A program made the position numbers and the translations under genes. 64,000 nucleotides of DNA from Rebecca billardiae RCC1528 (taxonomy: Eukaryota; Haptophyta). Under the pieces are notes generated by a model. That model was not told the DNA's origin and ran no database searches. It worked only from the letters and a program-made list of their open reading frames with translations. This document shows, piece by piece, positions 1 to 11,780 of the stretch (position 1 is the stretch's first letter; every line of letters begins with the position of its first letter). Location: assembly GCA_965240325.2 (NCBI GenBank), contig OZ251229.1, positions 434,001-498,000 of the forward strand, written 5' to 3'.

Positions 1-131
1 AGGCTTTGTCCGGTCTCGGTGCCACGCAAGGCACCAACAGCGCCGCAGCTTTCGGCGGCAGCTCGGCGCGCGCGGCTCAGGCACCAGCTGCCAACGCTCC
101 TCGCGAGGGGCGCGGTGCGTGGCGGGCAGGC

Positions 132-3100
132 ATGTCGAAGCTCAAGTCTGTGAGCCGTTCCGGCACCGTTGCCTGGTCGACCTCCGCCGAGCGGCCTGGC
201 CTGCTCGCGGCGGGTACGGTCGCGGGCGCGATCGATGACAGCTTTGAGAGCACTGCGCAGCTCGAGATCTTCAACCTCGAGCTGGCCTCGCCGAGCGCGG
301 AGATGCCGCTGCTGGGCAGCGTGACGACGAGCGAGCGCTTCCAGCGGCTCGCGTGGGGTACCGGCGTCGACACCGCCTCGTACCCGCTCGGCGTGCTCGC
401 GGGCGGCATGGTCGACGGCTCGATCAAGATCTTCAACGCAAGCAAGATTGTGGACGGCGCGGAGGGCGAGGCGCTGGTGGCGACGGTGAGCAAGCACCAC
501 GGCCCCGTGCGCGGCCTCGAGTTCAACTGGAACCAGCCCAACCTGCTCGCCTCCGGCGCGTCGGACGCGGACATGTACATCATTGACGTCTCGCAGCCGG
601 CGACGCCGACGTTTTACACCGCGGGCCAGCGCACGGGCGGGCCGGGCGGCGCGGACATCTCGTGCGTGGCGTGGAACCGCAAGGTGCACCACATCCTCGC
701 CTCCACCTCGCACTCGGGCCAGACCGTCGTGTGGGACCTCAAGCTCAAGCGGCCAGTGATCTCGTTCAACGACCCGAACAACAAGACGCAGCGCAACTCG
801 GTCGTGTGCTGGAACCCCGAAGTGGTGCGTGCGTGCGTGTGTGCGTGCGTGCCGCGCGGCGCGGCGGGGAGGTGGCGTGGCGGGACGGCGCGGCGCGAGA
901 GCCCGCCGCTGGGGGTGTCGCACGCACGCCCGCTTGCGCGCCGCGCGCGCCCGCGGGCTCGCGGCGCCGCGCGCGCGCGCGAGGGGTCAGACCACCCACC
1001 CGCTCTGGCCACGCCCGCACGCGCGCCGCGCGCCGCGCGCCGGCTCGCAGGCGACGCAAGTGCTCGTCGCGTCCGAGGACGACCAGTACCCGCTGCTGCA
1101 GATGTGGGACCTCCGCAACGCGTTTGCGCCCGTCGCCGAGCTGCGCGGGCACACGAAGGGCATCCTCGCGGCGTCGTGGTGCCCCTTCGACAACGGCCTG
1201 CTCCTCTCGGCGGGCAAGGACAACCGCACGCTCTGCTGGGACCCGCTGGCCGGGCAGGTCCTGTGCGAGGTGCGGCGGCGCGCCGCGCGCGCGCGGCCTC
1301 CATCGCGCGCCAGCCGGGCAGACGCCGCGCGGCTCGCGCCGTGCAGGCCGCGGCGGCCGCCGCGCCACGCCGGCAGATGTGAGTCTTGTGAAGCTCACTC
1401 TCTCTCTCTCTCGCGTCCGCGCGCGCGCCCGCCCGCACACGCCGCCGCGCGCGCCCGCGCCGCCCGTGCCGCGCAGCTGCCGGCGAGTGCGAACTGGAAC
1501 TTCGACGTGCAGTGGTCGCCGTGCATCCCGGCGGTCCTGTCAACCGGCTCGTTTGACGGACAGGTGGCCGTGTACTCTCTGACGGACTGCGCGCCGCAGG
1601 GCGACGGGTGGACGGGCCACCCGGGCGCGGAGCCGGCGCACGGGATGCGCCGCGCGCCCAAGTGGCTGCAGCGGCCGTGCGGCGCGTCGTTCGGCTTCGG
1701 CGGCCAGCTCGTCACCTTTGCGCCGCAGCCTGCCGCGCCCGGCGCCGCCGCGCCGCGGCCCACCGTCCAGGCGCTCCAGGTGGCCACGGGCTCGGACACG
1801 GTGCAGCGCGCGGCGCAGCTCGCGGAGGCGCTCGAGAGCGGAGACGTGAACACGCTGTGCAAGGCGAAGGTGGAGGCGGCGACGACCGAGTCGGACAAGG
1901 CGGTCTGGGGCCTTCTCGCCGTGCTCTCGTCCGCCGACGCGCGGCAGGAGTTGATCGAATTCCTCAGGCCGGTCGAGGGCGAGGGTGCGGACGCGGCGGC
2001 GGAGCAGGCGGGCCCGACCGACGGCGGCGCCGACGCGGGCGCGTCCGCCACCAACGGCGTGGCGCTCGACGCGGACGCGGCGAGCTCGCTCGCCGCGCTG
2101 GCGCTCGCCGACGGCGGCGCCGAGCTCGCGCCCAGCGCGCCCGCCGCCGCGCCCGCCAAGCCGCCGCGCCCCGCGCCGCCGCCGCCGCCGCCGCCGAGCG
2201 TCGCGCCCGCGCTCGAGGCCAGGCTCCGGCGCTCGCTGGTCGCGGGCTCCTTCGAGACGGCCGTCGACATGTGCGTCGAGCACGGCCACATGGCGGAGGC
2301 GCTGGTGCTCGCCGCGTCGGGCGGCCCCGAGCTGTGGGCGCGCGCTCGTGACATCCTCCTCACCTCGCACCCGGCGCCCTTCATGCGCGTGCTCTCGGCC
2401 GTGGTGCACCAGTCGTTTGGGGAGCTGGTCGCCGAGTCGCCGCTCTCGCAGTGGCGCGAGACGCTGGCGATCCTCAACACGTACGCGGCGGACCACGAGC
2501 TGGCGGAGCTGTGCAACCGGCTGGCGCTGCGGCTGCAGGACGAGGGCGGCGACAAAGAGACGGCAATGCTCTGTTTCATGTGCGCGGGCAACGTCGAAGC
2601 GACCACGCTGCTGTGGCTGGACGCGCTGCGTGGCCAGCTCGACGCGGCGGCGGCCGGCACGGCCGCCGCCGAGCGGCACGCGCCGCTGGTGGCCTTCATC
2701 GAGCGCCTCCTCGTCTTCCGCCGGGTGACGGCGGACTCGGGCGCGGGTGCCCCCGCTGAGGTTCACGAGCGGCTGGCTCAGTACGCGGAGCTGCTCGCCG
2801 CGCAGGGCTCGTTTGCGCACGCTCTCGGCGCGCTGCACGCGTCAGGCGGCGGTGGCACGCCCGACGCGGGCGGCGAGGGCGACGGCACCTCGGCGGAGGT
2901 CGCGCTGCTGCGCTACCGGCTGCACTTCTCGGGCAAGCTGGACATGCGCGGCGTGCAGCCGCCGCCCGCGCCCTTTGCCTTTGTGCATGTCGGCATGGCC
3001 CCGGCGCCGCCCGCGCCCTCGCCGCGCGCGGCGGCCGGCGGCGCGCAGGGCGGGATGGGCGGCGCGCGCCAGCCAACTGGGATGGAGGCGCAGTCTGAGC

Positions 3101-4241
3101 TCTTCGCTCAGCCGCAGGGCGCGGCGGCCGGTGGGATGGGCGCGGCGCAGCCGCAGCCGCGCGCGGCGGGCGCGGGCGGCTACTACGCCCAGCAACAGCC
3201 GGCGCCGAGCGCGCCGCAGCCCGCGTACGGCGGCGGCGCGCAGCAGCCGGGCATGGCGCAGGGCGGAGGCTACGGTGGCGGCGGCTATGGCGCGCCCGCG
3301 CCGCAGCCGCAGCCGGCCGCTGCGTATGGCGGCGGCTACGGTGCGCAGCCACAGCCGCCGGTCGCGGGCGGCTACGGCGGCGCAGGCGCGTACGGCTCGC
3401 AGCCGCAGCAGCCGCCGGCGCAGCCGAGTCCGGGCGGAGGGTACTACGGCCAGCCGCAGCCGCAGCCGCCGCAGCCGCCGCCTGCTCAGCCGGCGCACGC
3501 CTACGGCGCGGCGACCCCCGGTGGGTACGGCGGGGCGCCGGGCTACGGCGCGCAGCCGCAGCACGGCGCGGCGCCCGGCTACGGTGCGCAGCCGCAGCAG
3601 CTGCCGCCGCAGCCCGCCGCGCCGCAGCAGCCGCCGCAGCCGATCAACGTGTTCACACCGGTCGCGCCGCCGCCGTCGCAGCCGGCGTCGCAGCCATCGC
3701 CCGGCCTGCAGCCGACGCCCGCCGCGCCGCCGCAGCCGCCGCCGCAGCCCGCGCCACAGGTGGGCGCTAGAGCGCGCGCGAGCACGTCGCGGGTGGCGCC
3801 CGCGCGCCCGCGCGCGCGAGGGGGCGCGTCGACCGCGCCAACGACCCACCGCGCCCTCGCGCCCCGCGCCCCCGCCCGCCGCGCGCGTCCGCGCGCCGCG
3901 CAGCGCATGGCCGACGCCGACACGTCGCCCGTCACTGGCAACAACCTGGTGGTGGTCCGCACGCTCAACTCGATCATGGATAGCTTGCTCGCGAGCGCGC
4001 CGACGCCGGTGCGCGCGGCGTGCGCCGGCGCGCGCGTGCGCCGCGGCCCCGCGCCGTGCCGCCGCTCACGCCTGCGCCCTCCCGGACCCGCCCGGACTCC
4101 CGGCCTCTCGGCCGGACTATGGGCAGATGGAGAAGCGCAAGCTGGAGGACGTCTCCAAGCGGCTCGGCGCGCTGCTCGTCAAGCTGAACAACAACGACGT
4201 CACGCCCGCCGTGTGCGAGCGGCTGTATCACATCTCGCAGG
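132..4241 (+). CDS. SEC31: SEC31, COPII outer-coat WD40 scaffold protein
   Basis: SEC31 pairs with SEC13 to form the outer cage of COPII vesicles leaving the ER. Proposed exons are 132-824, 1051-1269, 1477-3759, 3904-4008 and 4127-4241, all joined in phase 0 with GTGCG or GTGGG donors and CAG acceptors. The N-terminus reads MSKLKSVSRSGTVAWS, as in other SEC31s; conserved WD40 blocks follow (EDISC-like 'ADISCVAWNRKVHHILAS', 'ATQVLVASEDDQYPLLQMWD', 'NWNFDVQW'), then the alpha-solenoid (about residues 430-730) and a long Pro/Gln/Gly/Tyr-rich linker typical of the family. The short exon with 'TGNNLVVVRTLNSIMDSL' and the 'EKRKLEDVSKRLGALLVKLN' block are the C-terminal helical domain. ATG 132 is chosen over the longer open frame from base 6 because conservation begins there. 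The frame does not stop after 4241 (see next entry), so the true 3' end is unresolved. Confidence 0.88.
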
Positions 4242-4342
4242 GTGAGCCGACGGGCCGCGTGCGCCGCGCGTGCACCCCGCGCGCGTGGCCGCGACGGCTG
4301 CGCGTGCGATGGCTGACGCGTGCCCGCCCCGCGCGGCGCGCC

Positions 4343-5950
4343 GACGGCAAGCCGTCGACGACGGCGGCGGGCAAGGCGATCTGGTCGGCGGCCGCGCGCG
4401 GCGCGGGGGCCGACGAGCTCGCGGCCGCCATCGAGGCCGAGCCCGACTGGCGGCACCGCTACCCCGCGCACTGCGTCGCGCTCGCAGAGGCGGCCGCGCG
4501 CTCGCGCGAGGCGGCGATCGGCAGCGCGGCGGCGGCGCTCGAGGCGTTCGAGGCGGCGTTCGTGCTCGAGGGCGGCGATGGGGCGACCGGCGACCAGCCA
4601 CCGGTCGGCCTGCACGCCGCCGTGCGCGCGCGCGTGCAGGACGGCGCCCCGCCGCGCTTCCGCGCGGCGACGGTGCTCCCGGCGCGCGAGCCGCCCGCGC
4701 CGGCGCCGCCGAGCCCCGCGGCCGCGCTCGGCACGGCGGACGTGGTGCACGAGGTGGAGCGGTGGGCGGCGTACGGCGCGGCCGAGCCCTCCGCCGCGCA
4801 GGCCGTGCGCGACGTCTGCGAGCGCCCCGCCGCCGCCTCGTCCGTGCTGCGCTCGCACGTGTTTGTGTGCCTGGGCGGCACGTCCGAGCTGTGCCCCGCA
4901 CGGCCCCTGCTGGCGCTGGGGGGCACCGTGGTGGCGCTGGCGAGGCCGGGGCCCAAGCTGCAGGCGCTGCTGGCGTACGCGCGCGGGGACGCGGGCGCGG
5001 ACGGCGGCGGCTTCGCGCCCTCGCGCGGCACGCTCGTCGTGCCCACGCCCGCCGCCGCCTCCGCTGAGGCGGCGGGGGCGGCGGGGGCGGCGGCGGGTCC
5101 GCTCGAGCGCGCGGGCTGCGACCTGCTGCGCTGCCCCGAGGAGGTGGCGGCGTGGCTGGCCGGGCTGGAGGCCGAGCTGGGCGGCGCGCAGCCGCGCACG
5201 ATGGTGCTCGGCTGCTACGGCTACCTCGACGGCGCGGCGCACTGCGCGCTCAACGCCGCGTGCGATGCGATCGCGTGCGCGCTGCGGGGCGCGCGGCCGC
5301 CCGGCAGCACCGCGCTGGCCACGCTGTGCACGCCCTCCGCGGCCGCGCTGGTGCCGCGCGAGGCGCGCGAGGCGGCGGACGCGGCGCGCGCGCGCGCGCC
5401 GTGGTGGACCGTCGGCGCCTTCCTCGCCCCCTCGTACCGCGGCGCCGCCGCCCCCTCCGGCCTGAGTGTGCTGGACGGCTACTCCACGGTGCAGGGGCCT
5501 TCGTACGCGCTGGCCAAGAAGGCGCAGGAGTGGCGCGCGCTGGCCTGGGGGCGGGGGGCGGGGGCGGGGGGCGGGCGCGCGTGCGCGCTCGTCGCGCCCG
5601 TCGTCCGCTCCGCCTCCGTCACGCACGTCGCCACCGCCGCGTACGCCGTCGAGGGCATGGAGGCGGTGCGGCCGCTGCACGCGCCGCCCGTCGCGCACGC
5701 GGCCGCGGCGCTCGCGCTGCTGCTGCTGCACGCGCTGGCCGAGGACACGCCGCCCCCGGACTACGCGGCGGAGGGGTTCGGCCGGTGCGCGGTGCACTCG
5801 GGGCTGTGGCGCTGCCCCTTCACGCTCGAGAGCGTGGGCACGCTCGCGTACGCGCTCGGCCGGCTCGGCTACCGCGCGCCGCCGCTGCCGCCGCCGCCGC
5901 CGCGCGGCCGCGCCGTGCCCGCCGAGGGCGGCGGCGCTGCCGCCGAGTGA
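4343..5950 (+). CDS. SDR-like Rossmann-fold domain, uncharacterised algal family; fused to SEC31 or a separate gene
   Basis: About 535 codons in the same frame as the last SEC31 exon, ending at TGA 5948-5950. The protein looks real: alternating Ala/Glu-rich helices at the start ('ELAAAIEAEPDWRHRYPAH'), then a nucleotide-binding-like strand-loop 'VFVCLGGTSELCPARPLLAL', 'TVVALARPGPKLQALL', a strand 'TMVLGCYGYLDGAAH', and 'YSTVQGPSYALAKKAQEW', which recalls the Y-x-x-x-K region of short-chain dehydrogenases. From memory, similar proteins occur in haptophytes, pelagophytes and dinoflagellates without known function. No in-frame ATG lies between the SEC31 helical domain and this part. A donor (GTGAGC at 4242) exists, but no nearby acceptor keeps this frame, so either the stretch 4242-4342 is translated as a linker, giving a SEC31 fusion of about 1,700 residues, or an upstream exon was missed. 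Enzymatic activity is not shown. Confidence 0.6.
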   Translation, partial: DGKPSTTAAGKAIWSAAARGAGADELAAAIEAEPDWRHRYPAHCVALAEAAARSREAAIGSAAAALEAFEAAFVLEGGDGATGDQPPVGLHAAVRARVQDGAPPRFRAATVLPAREPPAPAPPSPAAALGTADVVHEVERWAAYGAAEPSAAQAVRDVCERPAAASSVLRSHVFVCLGGTSELCPARPLLALGGTVVALARPGPKLQALLAYARGDAGADGGGFAPSRGTLVVPTPAAASAEAAGAAGAAAGPLERAGCDLLRCPEEVAAWLAGLEAELGGAQPRTMVLGCYGYLDGAAHCALNAACDAIACALRGARPPGSTALATLCTPSAAALVPREAREAADAARARAPWWTVGAFLAPSYRGAAAPSGLSVLDGYSTVQGPSYALAKKAQEWRALAWGRGAGAGGGRACALVAPVVRSASVTHVATAAYAVEGMEAVRPLHAPPVAHAAAALALLLLHALAEDTPPPDYAAEGFGRCAVHSGLWRCPFTLESVGTLAYALGRLGYRAPPLPPPPPRGRAVPAEGGGAAAE

Positions 5951-7250
5951 CGCTCCTGCCGAGTGCCGCTCCTGCCGCTCCTCCTCGCAGCGGCACAGAA
6001 CTCAGAAGCGACTGGCGGTCGGAGTGGTCCGCACCGGCGCGCCGCGACGCGGGCACGTCGGTGCCCGAGGCGCCAGCGGCGGTCCCGCAGCCCAGACACA
6101 TCATGGACAGCGGTGTGATCATCAACGATGGGCAGCTCCGCGCCATTCGACGTCAGACAAGGAGTCGGCACTCACTCGGACTCTCACTCACGGTGCAACT
6201 CTGTCGGGCCGTCGGGCGTCCGGCAGTCGTACTCGGTACTATGGCAGTCGGGCACTCTCGAGTCTCACGGCGGGCGGAGTCGGCGGCTGCGGGTGCCACT
6301 CGCATCTGGCAGGCAGCATCATCGGGCCCGCGGCGGGCCCGGGGCGCCCGGGCCTCTGTGTCATCGTCACATTCACGTCAACGTGACTCCGGTGACTCGT
6401 GACTCGTGAGTCCGCGCGCTTCAGACGTCTCCGGCCTACGGCCGAGCACTAGCCAGCCGATCAGTCTACTAGTAATACTACTACTAGCTGAGGACAGTAC
6501 GGTCCGTGATTCATACTGGCTACTGCCGTGATGACGGCGATTCTGAATCTGAGTCTTCTGATGAGTTCATCATCAGTCTGATGTATTCTGTTCGGATGCG
6601 CGTGCACTGAGTCTGATCACTGATGTCCGCGGACTGATGAATCGGCCAATCGGCAATCGCCAATTCGGGGATTGAACTTAAGTTATAAGTAGCCGTACGT
6701 ATAGCTCGACAGACAAAGAATAATTGAGAATAGGATTCAACTAGTCTGAAGTTACGACGCGCGCGACGACTATATCGATTATAGTGGGGTCAGAGCTCCG
6801 ACCGTTACACTCCCGGGTGCCACAATCTCCCGAAATCTCTTAGCATGAGCTATCACATGGGTATTTACTTGGACGAACTAGTTAGTAGTTAGTAGGCGTT
6901 AAGGCTTAATTCCAGGGTGTAGAATCCGCCTGGCCCTGTGCCAATTTCAGACTGCCAAAATGTGATCTAGACGGTGCGATTCTGGTGCACATAGCGAGAT
7001 CACCTTGGAGATCGTGTATCATATCTCCCCTACTTAATGTTGCCGAGATCGCGTCGAGATTGAGGTCGTATATCTCCAGTAGGTGACATTTTTTCGCAAA
7101 ACTTGTCAGCGTGACCCCAGCTCATTTCAGGCGAATATTGACATCCCGAAGTTTGAGAGCCTCATCTCAAGACGACAGGAAGTTGGATTTTGGGCCACGC
7201 ACCCCCCAGTGGGGCTCTGACTGACCGGCCCTCTATATCGAAGATCGAAT

Positions 7251-7293
7251 ATAAGAGACGTGCGCACACAGCTCAGGCAGGCGAGATTGACGC
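7251..7293 (+). repeat. Dispersed repeat 'ataagagacg...gcgagattgacgc', copy 1
   Basis: This stretch shares 'ataagagacg', 'cacacagctc' and 'caggcaggcgagattgacgc' in order with 57985-58030, with only small insertions between the blocks. A shorter version ('taagagacgcacacacag') is at 60341-60358. All three copies lie in non-coding DNA. It is probably a fragment of a larger interspersed repeat. Confidence 0.5.
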
Positions 7294-7650
7294 ACAGTCA
7301 GCCGACCGGCCCGATGGGCCGAGCCCGATGGCCGATCAGGCGATCACGAAATCATGATGCTCTGTTGCCTCTGTTCCCCTCAGACCCTCAGTCACAGAAT
7401 CGCAGCAGATCATGCTCGGCCTGATGTTGTTGGCTGTCTGCGTGTACACGAACAGCGATGGCCAGCTCAACGCGAGCACTTCTCCGGGCGTGACGGAATG
7501 CGTCTCCGTGCGCACCTCTTCTGCCGCTTGCGAAAGACCCGTTGCACGGGTGAGTAACCGTGAGCGTATGAAAAAACGACATGCGTATGAAATGTCGGTT
7601 TTGTCACTCGCGCTGCCGCATGGCTGACGCCCGCGCCGATCCGAGCGGAA

Positions 7651-7683
7651 TGGGGCATTGCGAAGCCGATTCGCAATGCCCCA
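7651..7683. repeat. Perfect 14-bp hairpin
   Basis: The arms are 'tggggcattgcgaa' and 'ttcgcaatgcccca', separated by a 5-base loop (gccga). The palindrome is perfect and stands alone in non-coding DNA. No gene, terminator context or second copy was found, so its role is unknown; it could be a relic of an inverted repeat element. Confidence 0.55.
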
Positions 7684-8700
7684 ATCCAATCGGCATGTCA
7701 ATCGACCCAACCGTCGCTGAGAACGAACGACAAAACCCAAGGCAGGTGCCCACCAAGGCCCGCGCGCCAGCAGCGTGAACGCGCGGTCGCGCAGAGGTGG
7801 CCAATGCAGAAGGCATCAGCCAATGCTGCTGCCTTCGGCAAGCGCGCCACCTCAGCGTCAGCATCGGGTGGGACCGTGACGATATATGCCCTGGATGCGG
7901 CTCCAGCCAAACGCCCTCGACACGGGGAGCCGCCATCGGCAGCGAGCGCGCCACGGATACATACACGTGCTGTCCTCGTGAACGAGGATTCAGGAGACGA
8001 GGCGCCGGCGGCTCGGCCCGCGATGCGCAGGCAGGCTGGAGTGGCTCACGCTGCGATCGCGTGTACGGGTACAGAAGGCGTGCGCACGCAACAACACCGC
8101 CTACGTGAAGCGCGTGGGCAAGCTGCTGAAGCTCTCACGATGCGTGCGCGCCTTCCTTCTCACCTCTGCGCTCGCCGACCGCTGCCTTCCGCGCGGCAGA
8201 CAGGGGACACCTGCCACCTGGCGCGCACGACGCAGCGTGTAACGCAGAAGGTGGTAGATCCGCTGCCACGCTCCCGCTGCCGCTGCTGCCGGCGGCAGCG
8301 GCATGCCCGAGGCGGCGACGGTGACTATCACTGCCAAAGTGTCGTTTTTTCGGCGCTCACGCGTGCAACTGGTGGAAAGCACTGCGAGGGCAGCGAAGCG
8401 CGCGCCGCTGCTCAGCACGCGCTCGGCGCTCCAGAGGCGGACGAGAATCGACGATGAGAATCTCGTCGTCTGGCGGGTGAAAAAGAAAAACTCATAATCT
8501 CTCGCGAAAAACATGATGGGCCCCTGTTTTTCCGCGCGCCGGGTGTGCGCACCCGCAGCTTGGCAGCCCAGCCCGACTGAGGCACCTCCACGCTGCTGCG
8601 CGTCTCGCGAGGGCGTCGTCTCTCTCCCCGAGGCCTCGCGGCGGCCGGGCGCTGCTTTGCGCGCGTGGCGTCGTCGTCGCGCGTCGGCGCGGCCGGAGGC

Positions 8701-10826
8701 ATGCAGCAGTTCGCCGCGGAGATCCGCGAGGCGCCCGTCCCCGTCGTCGCGCTCGTCGGCGAGGACGACGTGCAGCAGCGCATCGCGCAGCTGCGCGCGA
8801 GCTGGCCCAAGCCGCCCGCCACGGACGCGCTCGGCGAGAGCGAGGTGCTCACGCCGCGGTACACGTCGCTCGACCCGTCGGGGCCGGCGCCGTCGGCGCG
8901 GCGCGAGGTCGAGCTCGCCGCGGAGCGCTCGCTCCAGCCCGCGCCGCTGCTCAAGGACGGCTGGTGGGCGAAGCACGCGCACGCGGTGCCGGGCGCGATC
9001 GGCGTGCTCTGCCGCTGGGGGCCATCGACCGACCCCGAGGCGCTGGTGGCGAGGGTCGCGGCGGCGCGCGCGCGCGTGCGGCCCAACTGCCGCGCCCTCG
9101 CCGTGCTCGTCCTCGAGCCCTCCGCCGCCGCCGCCTCGCCGCCGCCGAGCGCGGCCGCGCTGCTGGGCGGCGACGAGCGCGTCGCGCAGCTGCGGCGCGG
9201 CGCCGATCTCGAGCCGTCGGCGGTGGTGGCGCTGGTGCTGGGCGGGGCGGCGGCGGAGGTGCGCGCGTCGGTGCAGCAGCTCGACCGCGCGCTCCTCGAC
9301 GCCGCCGACGCGTACTACGCCTCGCGCCACCGCCGCGCGCGCCGCGAGCGCGAGCTGTGCGCGCGCCCGTCGGCACTCGCCATTCGGTACGAGATCAAGG
9401 CGGCGTTTGCGGCGCACGCGCGCCGCGACCTGGGCTCGGCGGAGCGCGCGTACCGCGAGGCGCTCGGCTCGGTCGCGGACGCGCTGCGCGCGCGGTTCGC
9501 GCCGCTGCCGCCCGGCGCGCCCCGCCCCGCGCCGCCGCCGCCGCTCGCCCAGCTCAGCGTGTGCTCGCTCAAGGCGTGCGCCGAGCTGTGCGCGCTGCAG
9601 CGCACTCGCATCCTGCTGGGCGCGGGGCGCGCGTCCGACGCGGTGGCGGGGTGGCAGTGGCACGCGCGGCTGTTCGAGCGGCTGCGCGGGGACGACGCGT
9701 CGCCGCACGACTGCTCGCACCGCCCGGAGCTCGGCGCCGCGCACTGCCTCTGGCTCGCGCGCGGCCACCAGGCGTTCGGGACTCTGCTGCGCGCACACGA
9801 GGGCCGCGCGCTCGCGGCGCTGGCGGCGCGCGCGCCCGACGACGGCTCGGCGCCGCCGCGGCCGCCGCCGCCGTGCCCGCCGTGGCACGAGCCGAGCTTG
9901 CACTTTGAGCGCGCGGCGGCGTGCGCGCGCGAGCGCCGCGCCTACCTCCCCGCCCAGCGCGCGCTCGAGGACTCGGCGCTCATCGTCGAGCTGCTCGCGG
10001 CCGCGGCCGACGGGCAGCGCGCGCGCGGCCGGCAGCGCAGCGCGCTCGCGCTCGGCGCGCAGCTTGCGGACGAGTACGTGGCGGCGGGGAACGTGGGGAT
10101 GGCGGCGGCGCTGTACGAGCGCGCGCTGCGCGCGTACCTCCGCGACGGCTGGGCCGCCGCCGCGCGCCACGCCGCCAGCCGGCTGCAGGCGTGCAGCGCC
10201 TCGCTCGGCCAGCTGCCGCAGTGGGCGCACGCGACCGCCGCGCTGCTGCCCGCCGCGCTCAGCGCTCGGCCGGCCGAGGGCGCGCGCGCGTTCGCCGCGC
10301 TGCGCGCGCTGGCGACGGGCGGGGGCGGGGGCGAGGGCGGCGGCGCGGCGGCGGCGCACCCGCTCGCGCCCGAGCCCGACGCCTTCGCCATCGGCGACGA
10401 CGCCGACGCCGCGCCGCTCGTGCCGCCGACGCTGCCGCCGCTGCGCGCGCCGCTCACGCTTCCGCCCGAGCTCGGCGCCGCGGCCGCGCGCGCGCTCGTG
10501 CGCTGGGAGCCGCCGAGCGCGCCGCCGGGCGCGCGCGTGAGCCTGCACGTGCAGCTGCGCTGGCTGGGCGCGAGCGCGGTGCGCATCGACGAGGTCCGCG
10601 CGCGCACCACCGCCGGCCTCCTCGACGTCTCCCGCCGAGATGTCGATCTGGGAGATGTCGATCTGCGAGATCGCGATCTGGCGGGCGCCGGCGCGCGGCC
10701 GGGCGCGCGCGCGGCCGCGCTCCGCTGGGACGGGCTGCGCATGCCCGAGCTGGGCGCGGCGGGCGGCGAGGACGGGTCGGGCGCGCCCGCGGCGGTGCGC
10801 GTCGAGGCCGTCGAGCTCGTCCTCGG

Positions 10827-10857
<31 letters not shown>

Positions 10858-11713
10858 CGCGCGTGCGTCGTGCTGCGCGCCGAGTTGGCTTGCGCTGTCG
10901 ACGAGCGCGTGGCGCGCGCGGAGGGCGCGGCTGACGCGCTCGCGCTGAGCGCCGCCGAGCCCGAGCCCGACGCCGCGCTGGAGTGCTCGCACCCCGAGCT
11001 CGTGCTCGAGGGCGAGCGCGCGCCCGTGCGCGTCACGGTGCGCTCCCTCGGCCGCGCGCTCGCCGCCGCGCGGCTGCGCGTGACGCCTGTCGCTGCGGAT
11101 GAGGGCACGCTGGCGCCGCCCACGCCCACCTCACCCGCCGCGGGCGCGGGCGCGGCGCCGCCGTGGCTCGCGCTGCCCGCCGCGGCGCAGCACGCGCGGC
11201 CCGCCGCGGCGTCCGCATCCCCGCGCCCCGCCGCCGCCGCCGGCGCGGCCTCGCCCGCCTCGCCCACGCCGCCCAAGCCGCCGCCAGGCCCCGGCGCCGC
11301 GCCCGAGCTCTCGCTGCGCGCGCGGCCGAGCGCGCCGCTGTGCGCGGCCGAGCCCGTCGAGCTGGGGCCGCTCGGGCCGGGGGAGAGCGCCGACGTCGAG
11401 CTGCTCGTGTGCTCCGCCGCGCCGGGGCGCGTGCGCTGGTCCCTGGCGCTCGAGTACACGTGCGCCGCCGCCGCTGCTCCCGGCGGCGCTGCGCGCGCGG
11501 ACGCGCGGGCGCGCTCGGTCGAGCTGTCCGCTGAGACCAAGTGCGCGGCCGCGCTCGAGGTGCGGTGCGCGCTGCAGCCGCCGCCGGACGCGGCGCAGAC
11601 GAGCGCGCTGCCGCAGGGCGCGGCCGCCGCGCTCGCGTGCACCGTCGAGTGCATCGCGCCCGCCGGCGTCGAGCTCGAGCTGCTCAGCGCGCACTGCGAC
11701 CTTGACGGCCTCA

Positions 11714-11780
<67 letters not shown>

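Larger units (their letters stand above)
5951..8700. other. Gene-poor region between SEC31 and TRAPPC11
   Basis: After the stop at 5950 the first 450 bases are still GC-rich and may be 3' UTR. From about 6400 to 7600 base composition drops sharply, with many stops in all frames and no recognisable protein. Two small structures stand out inside it and are listed separately (a dispersed repeat at 7251 and a hairpin at 7651). An open frame at 7804-8457 (+) is not supported by any motif. The last few hundred bases should hold the TRAPPC11 promoter and 5' UTR. Confidence 0.5.

Noticed and set aside
3974-5797. Minus-strand open frame of 607 codons opposite SEC31 and the Rossmann domain
   Set aside because: Arg-rich shadow with no motif; the plus-strand frame has proper secondary-structure-like composition.
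7804-8457. Plus-strand ORF of 217 codons starting MQKASANAAAFG
   Set aside because: No recognisable domain, Arg/Ala-rich second half, and it lies in gene-poor DNA. A real small gene is not excluded but cannot be supported.
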